Below are positions 47,387 through 58,792 of a DNA stretch of 64,000 nt, piece by piece. The position numbers were made by a program, and so were the translations under genes. Every line of letters starts with the position of its first letter. The stretch's first letter is position 1. Source of the stretch: Odontesthes bonariensis (lineage: Eukaryota; Chordata; Actinopteri; Atheriniformes; Atherinopsidae). The stretch is taken from NCBI RefSeq assembly GCF_027942865.1, contig NC_134508.1:37817466-37881465 (forward strand), in the 5' to 3' direction. The notes under the pieces were generated by a model. It was not told where the DNA came from. It searched no databases and saw only the letters and a program-made list of their open reading frames with translations.

Positions 47387-47560
47387 CTTCAGAATGAAAG
47401 TGGTCCGGACCGCAGGTCAACACGAAACCCAGCAAAGTCACAGTGGAACCGTCGATCACTTCTCTGCCTGTGCAGCAGACGTTGCCTTGAAATTAAAGAC
47501 GGTTAAAAAAAAAACAGAGCCTTTGTTTTTAAGCTGAACTGGACTGGGACCAGTGGCTGT
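47387..47560 (-). other. trib3: Probable 5' non-coding exon of the trib3-like gene
   Basis: On the minus strand, a stretch richer in GC than its surroundings ends in a strong donor, GAAG|GTAAGAAAC (exon end 47387). No other donor as good lies between it and the coding exon. The 5' end is not defined by sequence; the upper coordinate is set by the promoter-like elements that follow. Confidence 0.5.
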
Positions 47561-47580
47561 GACACTGGGAGAACTGGTGG

Positions 47581-47618
47581 TGACGTAATTGCTCCTTTTT
47601 ATTGTCCCGGTTGCGCAA
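47581..47618 (-). promoter_or_regulatory. ATF/CREB-type and palindromic C/EBP sites upstream of the trib3-like gene
   Basis: TGACGTAA at 47581-47588 (ATF/CREB or PAR-bZIP type) and a perfect C/EBP palindrome TTGCGCAA at 47611-47618, 22 bp apart, immediately upstream of the probable 5' exon. Both factor classes are known regulators of TRIB3. The use of these sites is inferred. Confidence 0.5.
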
Positions 47619-49021
47619 CCTGTCGTCAGTCAGCTGGTAGTTTTTTTTTAAAGCCTCTTCTGTGCTTCCAATTAAAGAGACTAACACAATAAATCAGCAA
47701 ACAACTTGAAACTACTGAGTAAAAATTTAAATGGAAGTGGGTTTTTTTGTTGTTGTTGTTTGTTTTGTTCTTTTAATCCGGAGATAAAGTGAACAAAGCG
47801 GGGTCGAAGCGAGTCCTCCGGTCCGTCCGTCTACGAGTTGGAATTGAAATAAAGTCGGTCTGTTTTTAGTTTCCTTCTGGTCTCTGCTGGCCCTGCTGAT
47901 CTCCAGAACTTTCAGCCGGACTGAGGACTGACTCCGGGTCTGTTTTCTTTCGTTGTTTCCTCTCGTGCTGTCGTCATCCGGAGGGGCGGAGCTTCGGTGT
48001 TGCAATCCTGAGCTGTTCGGTCGTCAGACAGGAGCCGAGGTGAAGGGTGCGGGACATACCTCCCGTTTATTTCTGTCAGGCTGCATTGGTCCTGACACAG
48101 TTCCTCAGCTTTCTTAAAGGAAGCCTCTGGGTCACAACTTAAATAAACATAGTTTAAAAGTTATTTTTAAACTATGTTTGTTTTAAAGTCATTTTAAAAC
48201 TATGTTTAAATGAGGAAGCTCATTCAAACATAGCAAAACCTTTTATGGTAACAGTGGAAAGTATATTGATGGATCATTTTGTGGGTGAAATTTTTCTGTT
48301 TGCCTTTTTTCCTGGCATCTCAAACAATGTGTCGATGTCTGTTACACAGTGAAGAGGAGATAACAAAAAACAAAAAAAACAAGTTAATAATCAGTTATGT
48401 AGCACAAAAGCTGTATGTGTCATGTATTTATATTTAGACAATAATGTTTGTCCAGAATAACAGGATCGATCTTGTAAAGTCGGCTTTGTTCAAGACTGAC
48501 TGTCTAATGAAAGAAAGAAAAAGTTGATTTAGTTTAGTTTACTTGACGGGTACATGACATAAAAACAATGTTACATGTATAAAAAAAAATGCAACCATTT
48601 TAATGTAGAAATAGTTTCTAACCAAGGCTAATTTGCAGACTTTGTCTCTTGTAAGAGTTATAAGGAAAATATTCTAAAACAAGCAAAATAACTAATAAAA
48701 CAGTGATGCAAACCATCAAGTTTACATGTAAAGTACATTTAAAACAGCTAACGTTGACCAAGGGGCTGTACATTAAAAGTAAGAGGTAAGTACAAATATC
48801 AAATAAAGGAAAGCAGTAAAGTAGAAAACAAAACAAAACAAAAAGTCTCCATACAGAACTGAATGCTAAGAAATAGAATTTTTTTTTAAGAATAGACTTA
48901 AAAACAGGTGTGTTGAACCAACTTGCCAGATTTTGGGGCTCCAGCAGCAAAGATCCAGATTCTTCTGTTCCTCAGCCATGACCAAGTAACAGCAAGCAAA
49001 TGATCAGCACGTCTAAGTCAT
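47619..49021. other. Intergenic region 5' of the trib3-like gene
   Basis: A GC-richer block at about 47780-48060 may belong to the promoter or CpG-rich flank. Its open frame (47727-48005, minus) has no family features. The rest is AT-rich, with small palindromes near 48145-48220. Confidence 0.45.
48145..48179. repeat. 15-bp perfect palindromic hairpin with a third nearby copy
   Basis: AAACATAGTTTAAAA at 48145-48159 and TTTTAAACTATGTTT at 48165-48179, with a 5-base loop. A shorter copy of the right arm (AAAACTATGTTTAAA) follows near 48197, so the arm has been duplicated locally. Confidence 0.8.
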
Positions 49022-49250
49022 CTAGAGCAGTCTTTTCCAACCCTAGACCTCAACGCACGCATCCCTGCATGTTTTCCATCTGTCCTTGCTCCAACACACC
49101 TGCTTCAAATAACAGGGTCAGTTCTTTTAAGCTCTGCAGAAGGCTGATGAAGATCCATTCATTTGAATCAAGTGTGTTGGAGCAGGGAAACATGGAAAAT
49201 GTGCAGGTCAGTGTGCCCTGAGAACCAAGGTTGGGACACACTGATCTAAA
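49022..49250. mobile_element. Fold-back MITE, about 230 bp
   Basis: The two halves are imperfect inverted copies: 'ttttccaaccctagacctca', 'ctgcatgttttccatctgtc' and 'tgctccaacacacctgcttc' on the left are mirrored on the right ('gaatcaagtgtgttggagca', 'gaaacatggaaaatgtgcag', 'agaaccaaggttgggacaca'). Because the halves are complementary, near-identical peptides (ending SSVLEQGNMENVQ and AGVLEQGQMENMQ) can be read on both strands. This is the structure of a common teleost non-autonomous DNA transposon. Confidence 0.8.
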
Positions 49251-49289
49251 GGGCACATATACAGAGTAAGAGTGAGGTACAAAGAATCT

Positions 49290-49440
49290 AAGCCAACAAT
49301 AAAAATCTGTTCTAAATCATACAGGGAGCCGGTGGAGAGAATTAAGAATCCCTCTGTGTTTGTGTTAAAAGACGAGCTGTGGCGTGCTGAACCGACCGCT
49401 TCTGCCACAGGGAGGCCTGGCTAACACTTACGTACAGGGT
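49290..49440. repeat. LINE-derived dispersed repeat fragment
   Basis: 'gttctaaatcatacagggag' and 'ccggtggagagaattaagaa' resemble the repeat at 17960-18250 (there 'ttctaaaccatactgtgagc'). Both look like copies of the same retroelement 3' region. Confidence 0.45.
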
Positions 49441-51112
49441 ATCATAATTGTCCTGTTGGGATGTGACTAAATACAGACTGACATTACAAAACAGGCAAAA
49501 AGAGGAACTAATAATAATAACACATGCAAGGGAGGAAAAGGAGGAAAAAAAGCCAAGCTAGGTTGAAAGATTTTATTTTGTAAACTGCAGTAGCTGCTCT
49601 TATTGTAGAGGCCTACGTGCCCACAGATTTTAAAATCATTTGGCTAACTTACTCTAGAGAAAGGCCTTTTTTTTTCTTTTTTCTTTTTTTTTTTTACAAA
49701 TGAGAGGTTTATGAAATGATCCAAGCTTGATAGATTTAGCTTTTTAGTTTCTTTTTTAATATTCGTTGTAATATACAGCCTACTGTATATGCTTTTGTTA
49801 AATCCAACCACTGCCTCAGTTTGCATCTTTGCACATCATGTGGGATGAAAATATTTCTGTAAAGGATACACATGCAGGTCCTAATAGCTTCCCGACAACC
49901 CTCCTCTCGCCTTCAGGTGTATTTTGGGAACTGAGACATTGATTTCTGTGAAACAGGCAGTGCGACAGAGAAGAGGGGACATAAAGTGGCACAAAACAGA
50001 TGAATGATACCACAGGCAGTTCCCTCATATTTAGTTTACAGACATTCAAGTGAAAAATGAGGGTAGCCAAGCAAAGAAAGTCAACATTTAACTGATCTGC
50101 AGACAATAAGCAAGTGTTTGAATTATGTATTAAGAGATATAGCCAAATTAAACTGAAAGCACTTGTGCAATTGTGTTTGTTTATGCCAAATACAACATGG
50201 TTGCACAATGAATTGGTGCAGTGACATAACACGCATTTTTTTAAATGTTAATTTTATGAAACAAGTTAATAAGCAAAACCATAAGGAAAAGAATTAGATG
50301 ACTAGTCAGTGAAAATAAAGGTTTGCGGCCTTGTGGGAGCATCAGCCAGAGCAGTATGCATTATAATGCTGCCAATGGGAGGTTTATCTCCAACGGAAAC
50401 AAAACAACAGCATGTCTGCTTAATTTAAACTCATTCAGACAAACTGAACTGCAACCACCTGCTGACCTCAGACCTTAATCTGTGTTCAATCTGCAGTTGG
50501 AAGCTCAGCAGTCACACCTCTTCACATCTGTTCAACTCAGTTCCTTATTCAACTACACAAGATGCCAGTCTTGCCTTTGACCCATTAACATCCATGGTGG
50601 CCTTTAAAAAAGTACGATGAAATCAAGACAGATTTTAAAATGGCCTCCTCACACCTAAGGGCTTTCTTAAAACTTAACTGTTAACTGTTATTGCCAACTA
50701 AACCCCTCAAATCTCAGCCTGTAAAGAGGGTAGAAACATGAAATGCAGTCATTTGGAAACTCCTTTTTTTTAATAAATGATGTAATTTTCCTGTATGTTC
50801 ATTAATATTTTAAAATCACTTTCCATGTGTATTCACAGTGATGTGGCATCATATAATTCTTGCCTTAAGCTTTTATTGGGTTCATGAATGAAATGATCAT
50901 GACCCTCAGTTTTGATAATAAAACTCTACATTTTACATCTCGTGTCTCAGGTATCTTCATCTAAATGTGCCATTACACTTCAAATGAAAAGATATTCTAT
51001 CAATATTCTTATGCTAAATGTTTCAATTATATCATACAAAAATATTTTTCCCTAATTTGAAATCTGTAAATTTTACAGCGCAAGATAGGCTTGGGGAGAG
51101 TAAAATCTTGGG
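49441..51112. other. Intergenic, nothing recognised
   Basis: AT-rich DNA with an A/T-rich purine/pyrimidine tract near 49660-49695. No gene, RNA or clear transposon was identified. Confidence 0.5.
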
Positions 51113-51313
51113 GTGGTCTGTGGCGTAGTGGGCTAAGCAGGCACCCCATGTACAAGAGGCTATAGTCCTCGCTGCAGCCGGCCCCGATTCAAGTCCCACA
51201 TCGGATGGCCCTGTGCTGCATGTCGTTCCCCCTCTCTCTGCTTCCGGTCTCTCTGAACTTTATCTATTGAATCTATTAAAAAGGCACAAAAGCCCAAAAA
51301 AAAATAAAAAAAT
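51113..51313 (+). mobile_element. tRNA-derived SINE, sense copy
   Basis: The head contains a Pol III A box (TGGCGTAGTGG, 51121-51131) and a B box (GATTCAAGTCC, 51186-51196). These are about 55 bp apart, wider than in a true tRNA. It is followed by a body ('gtgctgcatgtcgttccccc') and an A-rich tail. An antisense copy of the same family lies at about 57055-57237. A short related tRNA-like piece follows near 51465-51515. Confidence 0.85.
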
Positions 51314-51566
51314 TGGTCAGAACTTGTCTGAAGGTAACAACGGGAACATGTCTATTCATGCCCAGACTTTGTGTTTGTGTGGATTGATTAACAGTTAATA
51401 TGTTTGTCAGGTAATCAATATTTGTCTCTGGCATCAATAAGAATAAAGTTGCAGTGCTTCTAGCTTACCGGGTAGAACACGTCCCCCCATGTATCGCAGT
51501 CCTCGCTGCCGCACTTTCAAAATGCCCTCGGTGAAAAAGTTCTGCAGGATTAAAAGAAAACAGCTG

Positions 51567-51588
51567 CCCCCCCCCCCCCCCCCCCCCC
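51567..51588. repeat. Poly-C tract, 22 bases
   Basis: Twenty-two consecutive C, bracketed by CAGCTG on both sides (51561-51566 and 51595-51600). Tracts this long are rare and unstable, and the length may be uncertain in the assembly. Confidence 0.85.
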
Positions 51589-51600
51589 TCCCCTCAGCTG

Positions 51601-54600
51601 TTACACATCAACATGTTCATACCGAGCGCAGTGCTGCAGCCAAAAATCTGTAAACCAGTGAACCATTTTTTTTAGCCAAAAACAGTGGCTTCTTATTAAA
51701 AAAACTCACTCAAACTCGCTTTGTTGCCCTCTGGTAATAGTTTGAAGTGAACAACAAATACTCTGAGTTATGATACAACAGAAGAACAGTTACAGGCACA
51801 AGTGCACCTCTGTGTCAGAATATACAAAAACACCTCTGTGTAAAAAATCACCTAAACATAAAATATTTATATGTAAATTTTCTCAATAACTGCATTATTT
51901 CTTAGTCTACAAGTGGAATGTTTCCACTTACAAACTTAAAAAGGCTTATTGAGAGTAACAGTTTTCAACAAAAATAAATCAGCTGCATGAACCTGGATCA
52001 CATCTTCACACATTTAATGGCCAGACACTTCTGGCTTATTCAGGTTTAAGGTTTCATGCGTCATACTCTGCTTCATATGTCAGGCGCCACTGCAGTCACA
52101 ACAATCAGCTCTTAAATGGGATTTTCTCAAGTTGTGATTATTTCTGTCCTCAGAAACTCAGGTTCAGTTTAGGGTTTTGAAATTAAAAAACATTTTTGAT
52201 CATTTTCAACTACTTCATGTGAATACATGTATTTTTATACAGCAGAACATCTCTCTAGAAATGTGTGCAACAGCAGTGTCTTTTATACTGAAGAGTGTTT
52301 TTAAGAATAAAGGCTAAAATAAAAAATCAGGTTTGAATTTCAATGAAGAAAAGCTGATTGACTTCGACTCCCAGGAGTTCATGCTGGGAGAAACACGGTA
52401 TATGGAATTAATCTTTTATTTAAGCAGATATCCTACTGTTCAACATAAAAAATATGCATATGGTGTAAGGTGATGCAATTTTGAATTATCTGACATTAAA
52501 GGAATATTGCACAGTGGTGGGTTCAGATATAGCTCGACACACACTGAACTGCATATGATTTGAAAATTTGTTTCACTGCAAAGGCAAAGTTGAGTCAGAT
52601 GGGTCTGATTGTTGCTGCTTACACAAAACCACCCAGCCAAATTTCATCAAACACTTCAACTCTTTCTCAGGAGGTAAATTAAATATCATTTTGTCACAAA
52701 CAACCGATCACTTATGAGAGCAAACACACATTTTATAGTAAAGTGGATTGGCGCAGACATCAAGACATTGCATGATATTGTTTTTTTAAATCTATAATTT
52801 CTTAATTCGAATCATAGATTTGAACATATTTGTTTGTGAAAGGATTTTGCACACTGCCTTCACTTCACAGCCAGTGTGAACCAGACACATCATGTAGGTG
52901 AACGTGTCTTTTAATCCATGCAGGAGTCACAGACAGACATCTGCTGCTCTGCAGGAAATGAGGTCACATCTTCATTATGCAGATTTCCTGTGTGTGCCGT
53001 GACCTTTGGCCTCTGCATGCACGTGTGTGTATCCAGCTCTCCTGATTCTAAGCGACAGGTAAAGAGCCTGACTGACCTGGTTACACACATGTTCACACCA
53101 ACACACTCACAGCAGGTTATCTCCACATGGTTAGCGTGTTTTTACGCCACATGATGAAATATTGAAGAAACGGAGTAGGAGGAACACTGTGTGTGTGTAT
53201 GCAAGCATGTGTGTGTTAAACTTTACTGTCTCTTTTATAACCGATGTGATGAAATCATAGGCCAAGTGTCTGACTCAACTACGGCCTGCCACGAGAACTC
53301 ACACTGACTGAGAGCAACACTTGCAGCACGCACACAGAGTCAGAGTACGCACATTTGTTCCCTCTACTCTCACACTCGTTGTCCTCGTTCTCAGGATAAT
53401 CACCTGTCTTCTGCTGCTGAGACACGGAAGTTCTGATCTCCACCTGAGTCTGCAGTCTGTCACTCTGAGTGTGTGCGCACGTGTTGCAGCTTTAAATCCA
53501 GTTCCTATATGCCGACCTGCTGTCTGGCTCAGGCTCTGTTCCGGTGGTCTCTCTTGGCTCCTCTGTGTTTCGCTTCAGGGCATCCTGATCCTTCGAGCCT
53601 CGGGGAAACGCTCAGTTTAAAGTTTGGCAAACAGTGGGAGTTTAAAAGGCTGTTAAAGCCCTGCGGTGGTTGAACGATGAAACACCCTTGAGCATGTTCT
53701 CTGCCTGATCCTGCTTATTCTGTGGTCTGCCCTAAGTGCTGATTATATCAGTTAACCTTATGTGTATTTAAGAGCTCCAGTGTTACTGCAGGTAAATGTT
53801 CGCGTAGTCTCTGGTCACCTGTTTGTCTCCAAACACACATCTTACAACTGGTTCTTCACATTTCTCAAAACTCATATGGTTAAAACTTACTTTAACTTTA
53901 GTTCTTTGGGGCTTAGAGTTGTTTTCCACCTTTGTTTTTTAATTGTCTGAAACAAACAGTTCTCTATTTAACTGTGTGTAATACAGTATGCAAAATAGTA
54001 ATCATATGAAGTCAGAGAAGATAATTACAGCAGGGGAAAAAAACCACACACACAACGGTGCATCAAAACAGCAAGGCTGAGGCTACCAACAGTATGAAAA
54101 TATACGGTGTACTGCACATCACACTGATTTGTATGCATCACATACACTGCTGTAACACTATGTCAGTCAAACGATGATATCATGTGCACAGAAAGCACTG
54201 GACATAACATTTTCCAATATAGCTTATCTGAAAAGTAACAAAATAGAATTAACAAAGAAATAATAACAATATTAGCTAAGCTGGATATGTCAAATTAATA
54301 TGACTCTACACTGTATGCATAGGTGTATGTATAGGTAACCTAGGTACCCATACACATAGGATTTTTTAGATGAAGAGTTGTAAACTGGGAAGATGCTGAA
54401 CATCTTATTTTAAAGATTGGTATTTGACAACTGGCTCTGAAAAGTAAAATATTGTAAAATTATCTTCCGCACGGATTCAACAATAAGCTGAATAACTTAT
54501 CAAATGAATGACTAAGCTATTAAGATGTACCCATGATACAATCAAACGTTTTGCTGTGAATAGTCTACAGGATCACAAAAGCAGCAAGAAAAAGGTGAAA

Positions 54601-54654
54601 ACGCTAACAGAAATAGATAATAGATAAGATAAATAAACTAAAATTCCTTAGGAA
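51601..54654. other. Intergenic, nothing recognised
   Basis: About 3 kb without a supportable gene. A GC-richer stretch at about 52890-53680 yields open frames on both strands, but none shows a domain, signal peptide with plausible follow-on, or splice structure. Confidence 0.45.
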
Positions 54655-54888
54655 CCAATCCATCCATTTTCTATACCCGCTTAATCCGTCGGTCAGGGGG
54701 GGCTGGAGCCTTTCCCAGCGGTCATTGGGCGAGAGGCGGGGTACACCCTGGACAGGTCGCCAATCCATCACAGGGCCACACAGAGACCAATTAACCTAAC
54801 ATCCATGTTTTTGGACAGTGGGAGGAAGCCAGAGTACCCGGAGAGAACCCACGCATACACGGGGGAGAACATGCAAACTCCTTAGAAA
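54655..54888 (-). repeat. Dispersed teleost repeat, antisense copy
   Basis: The reverse complement of the repeat at 34725-34872 ('tgggcgagaggcggggtaca', 'ccctggacaggtcgccaatc', 'catcacagggccacacagag'). It extends further into 'ggaggaagccagagtacccg' and 'gagaacatgcaaactcc', and ends at the CCATCC microsatellite side. Likely an L2/CR1-type LINE 3' end. Confidence 0.75.
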
Positions 54889-56934
54889 CCCAATATCCTT
54901 TAGTGTTGCCTCAAATAATCAGGAACTGCAACACACTTGAAATTACCAGCTGTACCAGGATTCGAGTGCTCAAAGACATGGCCAGTGTACAGAAGGCTGG
55001 GTCTAGATATTTTGCAACAGCATCTGAAAACACTCAAACACAATCATGTCATGGAGGATGAAGTTATTGATTTTCCATCCAAATTGCCTAAAGCTACAAC
55101 AAGCAGCTTTTGTGCAAATCCCGCTTTACTTATTAACAGTTTATTCATTCATTTAAAAAGTACAGCTTGTGTATGTTTAGATAGTGTATTATTGTACTTT
55201 CGATGCTAAATACTTTTCAGAAATCAAGTATTTTTTTTTCTGACTTTGTAATGTATCCATCTCTTTGTAAAGTATCTTTTTGGTGGTTCCAGAATAATGC
55301 TCCAGCATGGCAGCGCTGCACATACACGAAAGTGCACACTTCATAGCACAGAGCAGAGAACCTCAGATCAAAACACAAACAGCAGGAGTGTGACTTAATT
55401 CTCTGGTAAGGAGGCCATCATTCTGCCATTACTTCAGCTGCCTGGAGTTTTCTGGAATTGACTGCAGCTAAAAAACATTAAAGTGCAACATTTATTAACG
55501 TTTTTCGGTTAAATGAAACCTGAGTTTGCCTCAGACTGCCTCACCATAATCCCCAAACCACACACACTTATATAAATCAGACACTCTCAGAGGTCACCAG
55601 GGATGATGTAAAACTGAGATAAGAAGACACTTAAATACTGTATGTGTGTGTGGGTGTGTGTGTTTGAGTGTGTGTGAGAGGGGATAGCTCGATATAAACA
55701 CACACATGAGGCCAGCCTGGGATTGTCTCCGTGATGAAACCAGCAGTAATGTCTGCTGTTGGCATGACGACTCCATACCGCATCCTCTGTGACATGACGG
55801 TGTGTGAGTGTAAGTGTGTGTGTGTGTGTTTAAAGCAGGGTTGAGGGTGGGGGAGGGGGTGACCTTTGACCTACTGGAGAAAAGAGGCAGAAGATTCTTT
55901 TAGAGTTCACTTAATATACTTTATATCCATACTAATGATATTGACAAGGTGAGGCATTAAATCAGCTGCCGATCAGTTTTTTTCCTTTTTTTTTTTTAAA
56001 CATAAATCCAGTGATGAAACAGTTTTATTAAAGTTTTGTTAGAATTTTTTGTAAAAAATCTCCATCATGAGCAATGATATATGGATTTCACAATTCGCTT
56101 TTTATTTGGTAGTGAAACTCTATTTAGAATCCATCGCTATATTTTTATTTGATTCACAGGGAACAGGAAACTGTACTATTATTACCTCAATATTAATTCA
56201 TACTTGTTATCTGACATGACAGTAATACCTTGTTTCCATATATGTGTTCACATGGGTGTCAGCCAGAAGTCCATTCATTTCAATGGGAATCCCCATAATC
56301 TCAGTTTTCTTCAGTTTTTGCCAGTTTATTGAAATCTTTTAAGTTTTGTAGAGTAATTTGAAGAGAGGCACAAGTGCACCTTGTAAACTTATAAACTTGG
56401 TACTGAAATGCTGAGTAATGTATAGAGTATATGCATTGTGGTTCATTCATCTCATGGCTACCATGTAGACCAATTTTTTTTTTTATTAGTGTTGCTCTGC
56501 TGTAGTAATTTCATGTGGAAATGCTTTAAAAGTGGATGTGAGAACTGCTCAAATTAGCTAATTTTTTTAGTTTTCTTCCATCTGAAAAAAATACGTTTCT
56601 TTACATTAAACACTAATCCATTTCTCATAAAAGTTTCTGACAAAACACAAACGTATGTGGAGTTGAGATGTAAAACCTGCATGTCTGTCTCTTCTGTCTT
56701 ACCAGAACCTGACAGTAAGCTAAAATGTGTGCAGTTTGATCTCAGATTATGACATTTTGTCTTAAGTAGATAAACTTTTTATTGGTTTAGTTCTTTTCAC
56801 ATTTGTTCTAAGTTAAATATACATTTAATATATACCTTTTAAACAGTAAATACCTGTATTTATATATTAGTTATATCAACTACATCCAGCAATGGAGGGA
56901 TAAGGATTCAAATTCTTCAAGTCAAGGCATAAAT
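54889..56934. other. Intergenic, nothing recognised
   Basis: AT-rich DNA with short GT runs near 55640 and 55810. The open frame at 54937-55209 has no recognisable domain. Confidence 0.5.
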
Positions 56935-57054
56935 TGGGGCTGGATGAGTTAACTCGTTATTATCGCGTTAACTCGTTAATTATTTAACGCCGATAAATAT
57001 TTTAACACAGGTTTTATTTATTTTTTATTTAAAAAAAATATCTATCCTTTAGAT

Positions 57055-57237
57055 ATTTACCTATCCTTTAATGGATAGGAAAGTTCAGAGAGACAGGAAG
57101 CAGGGGGCAGAGAGAGGGGGAACGACATGCAGCATAGGGCCATCCGATGTGGGACTTGAACCGGGATCAGCTGCAGCGAGGACTATAGCCTCCTGTACAT
57201 GGGGTGCCTGCTCAACCCACTACGCCACGGACAACCC
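57055..57237 (-). mobile_element. tRNA-derived SINE, antisense copy nested in the hAT element
   Basis: The reverse complement of the SINE at 51113-51313: 'cactacgccacggacaaccc' is the tRNA-like head and 'gggggaacgacatgcagcat' the body. Flanks share a TTTTATT..TTTATT stretch on both sides, consistent with a target-site duplication. It post-dates the hAT insertion. Confidence 0.85.
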
Positions 57238-57357
57238 CTGTTTTATTATTTATTTAAGTATTGTAAAAGTCTGTTGCTCACAGACTTTTATTTTGTAAAA
57301 GTCTGTTGCTGTCTGCTGCGGAACCGGAAAAGAAAGTAATCGGCGGATCCACCAAAC

Positions 57358-57663
57358 ATGGAGAGGGGTACGGAACTTTTACCCGGCCATTTTCATTTTA
57401 AAGTTCTTCCAGACGGCGGAGTCAACAGAACCAAAGTCATCTGTAAACACTGCCAAGTTGAATTGTCTTCTCAGCGTAGTAGTTCCAGTCTAAAATATCA
57501 CTTAAAGGCAAAACACACAACTGATAGCAGCAAGTCATTCAAGGAAACAGACAGTGGAGCGAGGCTTCTACATAAAAACTACAGAAAGATGCTGATGTTA
57601 AAAGTGTGTTTGCACAACAAATGTTATGGCACTTTCATTCATATGGCAGCACATTTAGAATAA
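57358..57663 (+). pseudogene. Truncated hAT transposase N-terminus with BED-type zinc finger
   Basis: The 101-codon frame starts MERGTELLPGHFHFKVLPDG and contains CKHCQVELSS...LKYHLKAKH. That is a CxxC...HxxxxH BED zinc finger as in hAT/ZBED transposases. After the finger the frame runs only about 40 residues and ends, with no catalytic DDE or hAT dimerisation domain. It could encode a small DNA-binding protein, but there is no evidence that it does. Confidence 0.75.
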
Positions 57664-57804
57664 AACTAAATGCTAAAAGCTATACACTACTTTTGGATTC
57701 ATTTTTTGATTTTGCGTACAAATGCGATTAATTATGATTAATCAGGGAAATCATGTGATTAATTATATTAAAAATTGTAATCGTTGCCCAGCCCTAGCAT
57801 AAAT

Positions 57805-58326
57805 ACAAAACTATTACTGAGACACTTGAGATGTCATGTAATATTAAGTAAAACAGGTTTAAAATATTTTTTGCCAGAAGCAACAAAATGCTGGAAAAGT
57901 TGTTTATCAAGTGGAACAACTAACGATCAGTTAGGCCAATAAGTAAGAGGTCATTAAATCTAGTATAAGTATAAAATGAGAATTCAGAAAGGATGAAGTG
58001 AATATCAGGAATTTTTCTCAATGTAAATAAGAACAATAATAATACGGTCATCTACCGACAAATACTAGTAATAATAATCATAATAATTTTAGGTTTTTAT
58101 CATCTTTACTACTTAAAATGTCTTTTGAATTAAAACGATTAAAAGACAAACATATAAACCAGACATTTATGGAAAAATCATTGTAATATTACTGCTTCTG
58201 CATATTTCTTGTCTGTTTCTAACCGCTTAAAAGTTTACACTGAATCTATCAAAGTGTGTTTAAAGGGAACTGAGATTAAAGAAAAAATACTGGTTATCAA
58301 ACATCCATCAGCTGTGAGTTCAGAGT
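57805..58326. other. Intergenic, nothing recognised
   Basis: AT-rich DNA between the hAT element and the solo LTR. No gene was seen. Confidence 0.5.
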
Positions 58327-58331
58327 GGTTG

Positions 58332-58787
58332 TGTCATGATCCATGTATTTTTTGCATGTTTTTCTGGTTCAGCTGTTTAGTTTCCAATAAGTTTAGCCTT
58401 GCCTTTTCCTGACCTTTCCTCAGTTCCCTCCTGACAATCGTCAGCGCCACTCCCTTCACCTGTATAAATCATCCTCAGCTGTACCCACTCACCAATCACT
58501 CTCCCCACAGTATTTAGTCTCCCAGTTCTTTTCAGTCAGTGTCAGATCCTCCGTCAAACTACCCATGAGTTTTCACATCTATAGATTCAGATGCCTTGTT
58601 TTTGTACAGTGAAGTTTTTTGTTGTTTCTTCTGTAGTTGTTGTTTTTCTATTTTAGTTTTGTGGTTCTCCAGCAGTGGCTGTGATTTTCATTTATATTCA
58701 TAATAAACCCATTAAGTTTCCTCTTGGCTGCTGTACCGTGTGTGCATCTGGGTCCTCCTCCTTCGTCTCCATTGCCAAACTTTGACA
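58332..58787 (+). mobile_element. Solo LTR of a retrotransposon
   Basis: Starts TGTCATGATCC and ends CTTTGACA (TG...CA), flanked by perfect 5-bp direct repeats GGTTG at 58327-58331 and 58788-58792. It contains a TATAAA at 58463-58468 and an AATAAA at 58702-58707, giving an R-U5-like layout. No internal coding region is present on either side, so it is a recombined solo LTR. Probably Gypsy-like, but LTRs alone do not settle that. Confidence 0.85.
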
Positions 58788-58792
58788 GGTTG

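Larger units (their letters stand above)
56935..57796. mobile_element. hAT element with perfect 8-bp target duplication and nested SINE
   Basis: Flanking direct repeats GCATAAAT lie at 56927-56934 and 57797-57804. The ends are TGGGGCTGGATGAG and, reading inward from the right, TAGGGCTGGGCAACGATT, i.e. diverged hAT termini. Subterminal AATTA/TTAATC motifs occur on both sides. It carries a BED-finger open frame but no catalytic domain, and contains an antisense SINE. Confidence 0.88.

Noticed and set aside
47727-48005. 92-codon minus-strand frame in a GC-richer block
   Set aside because: Low-complexity polar composition with no domain. It lies in the 5' flank of the trib3-like gene and is more likely promoter-adjacent DNA.
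51113-51200. Possible tRNA gene (A and B boxes)
   Set aside because: Box spacing is too wide, no cloverleaf closes, and a second copy with the same non-tRNA body exists, so it is a SINE.
53321-53673. Two overlapping plus-strand frames with hydrophobic stretches
   Set aside because: No recognisable family, no signal-peptide-plus-mature-domain layout and no splice partners. Both arise from a GT/CT-rich patch.
54937-55209. 90-codon plus-strand frame
   Set aside because: No domain or splice context. The length is within chance expectation for a window of this size.
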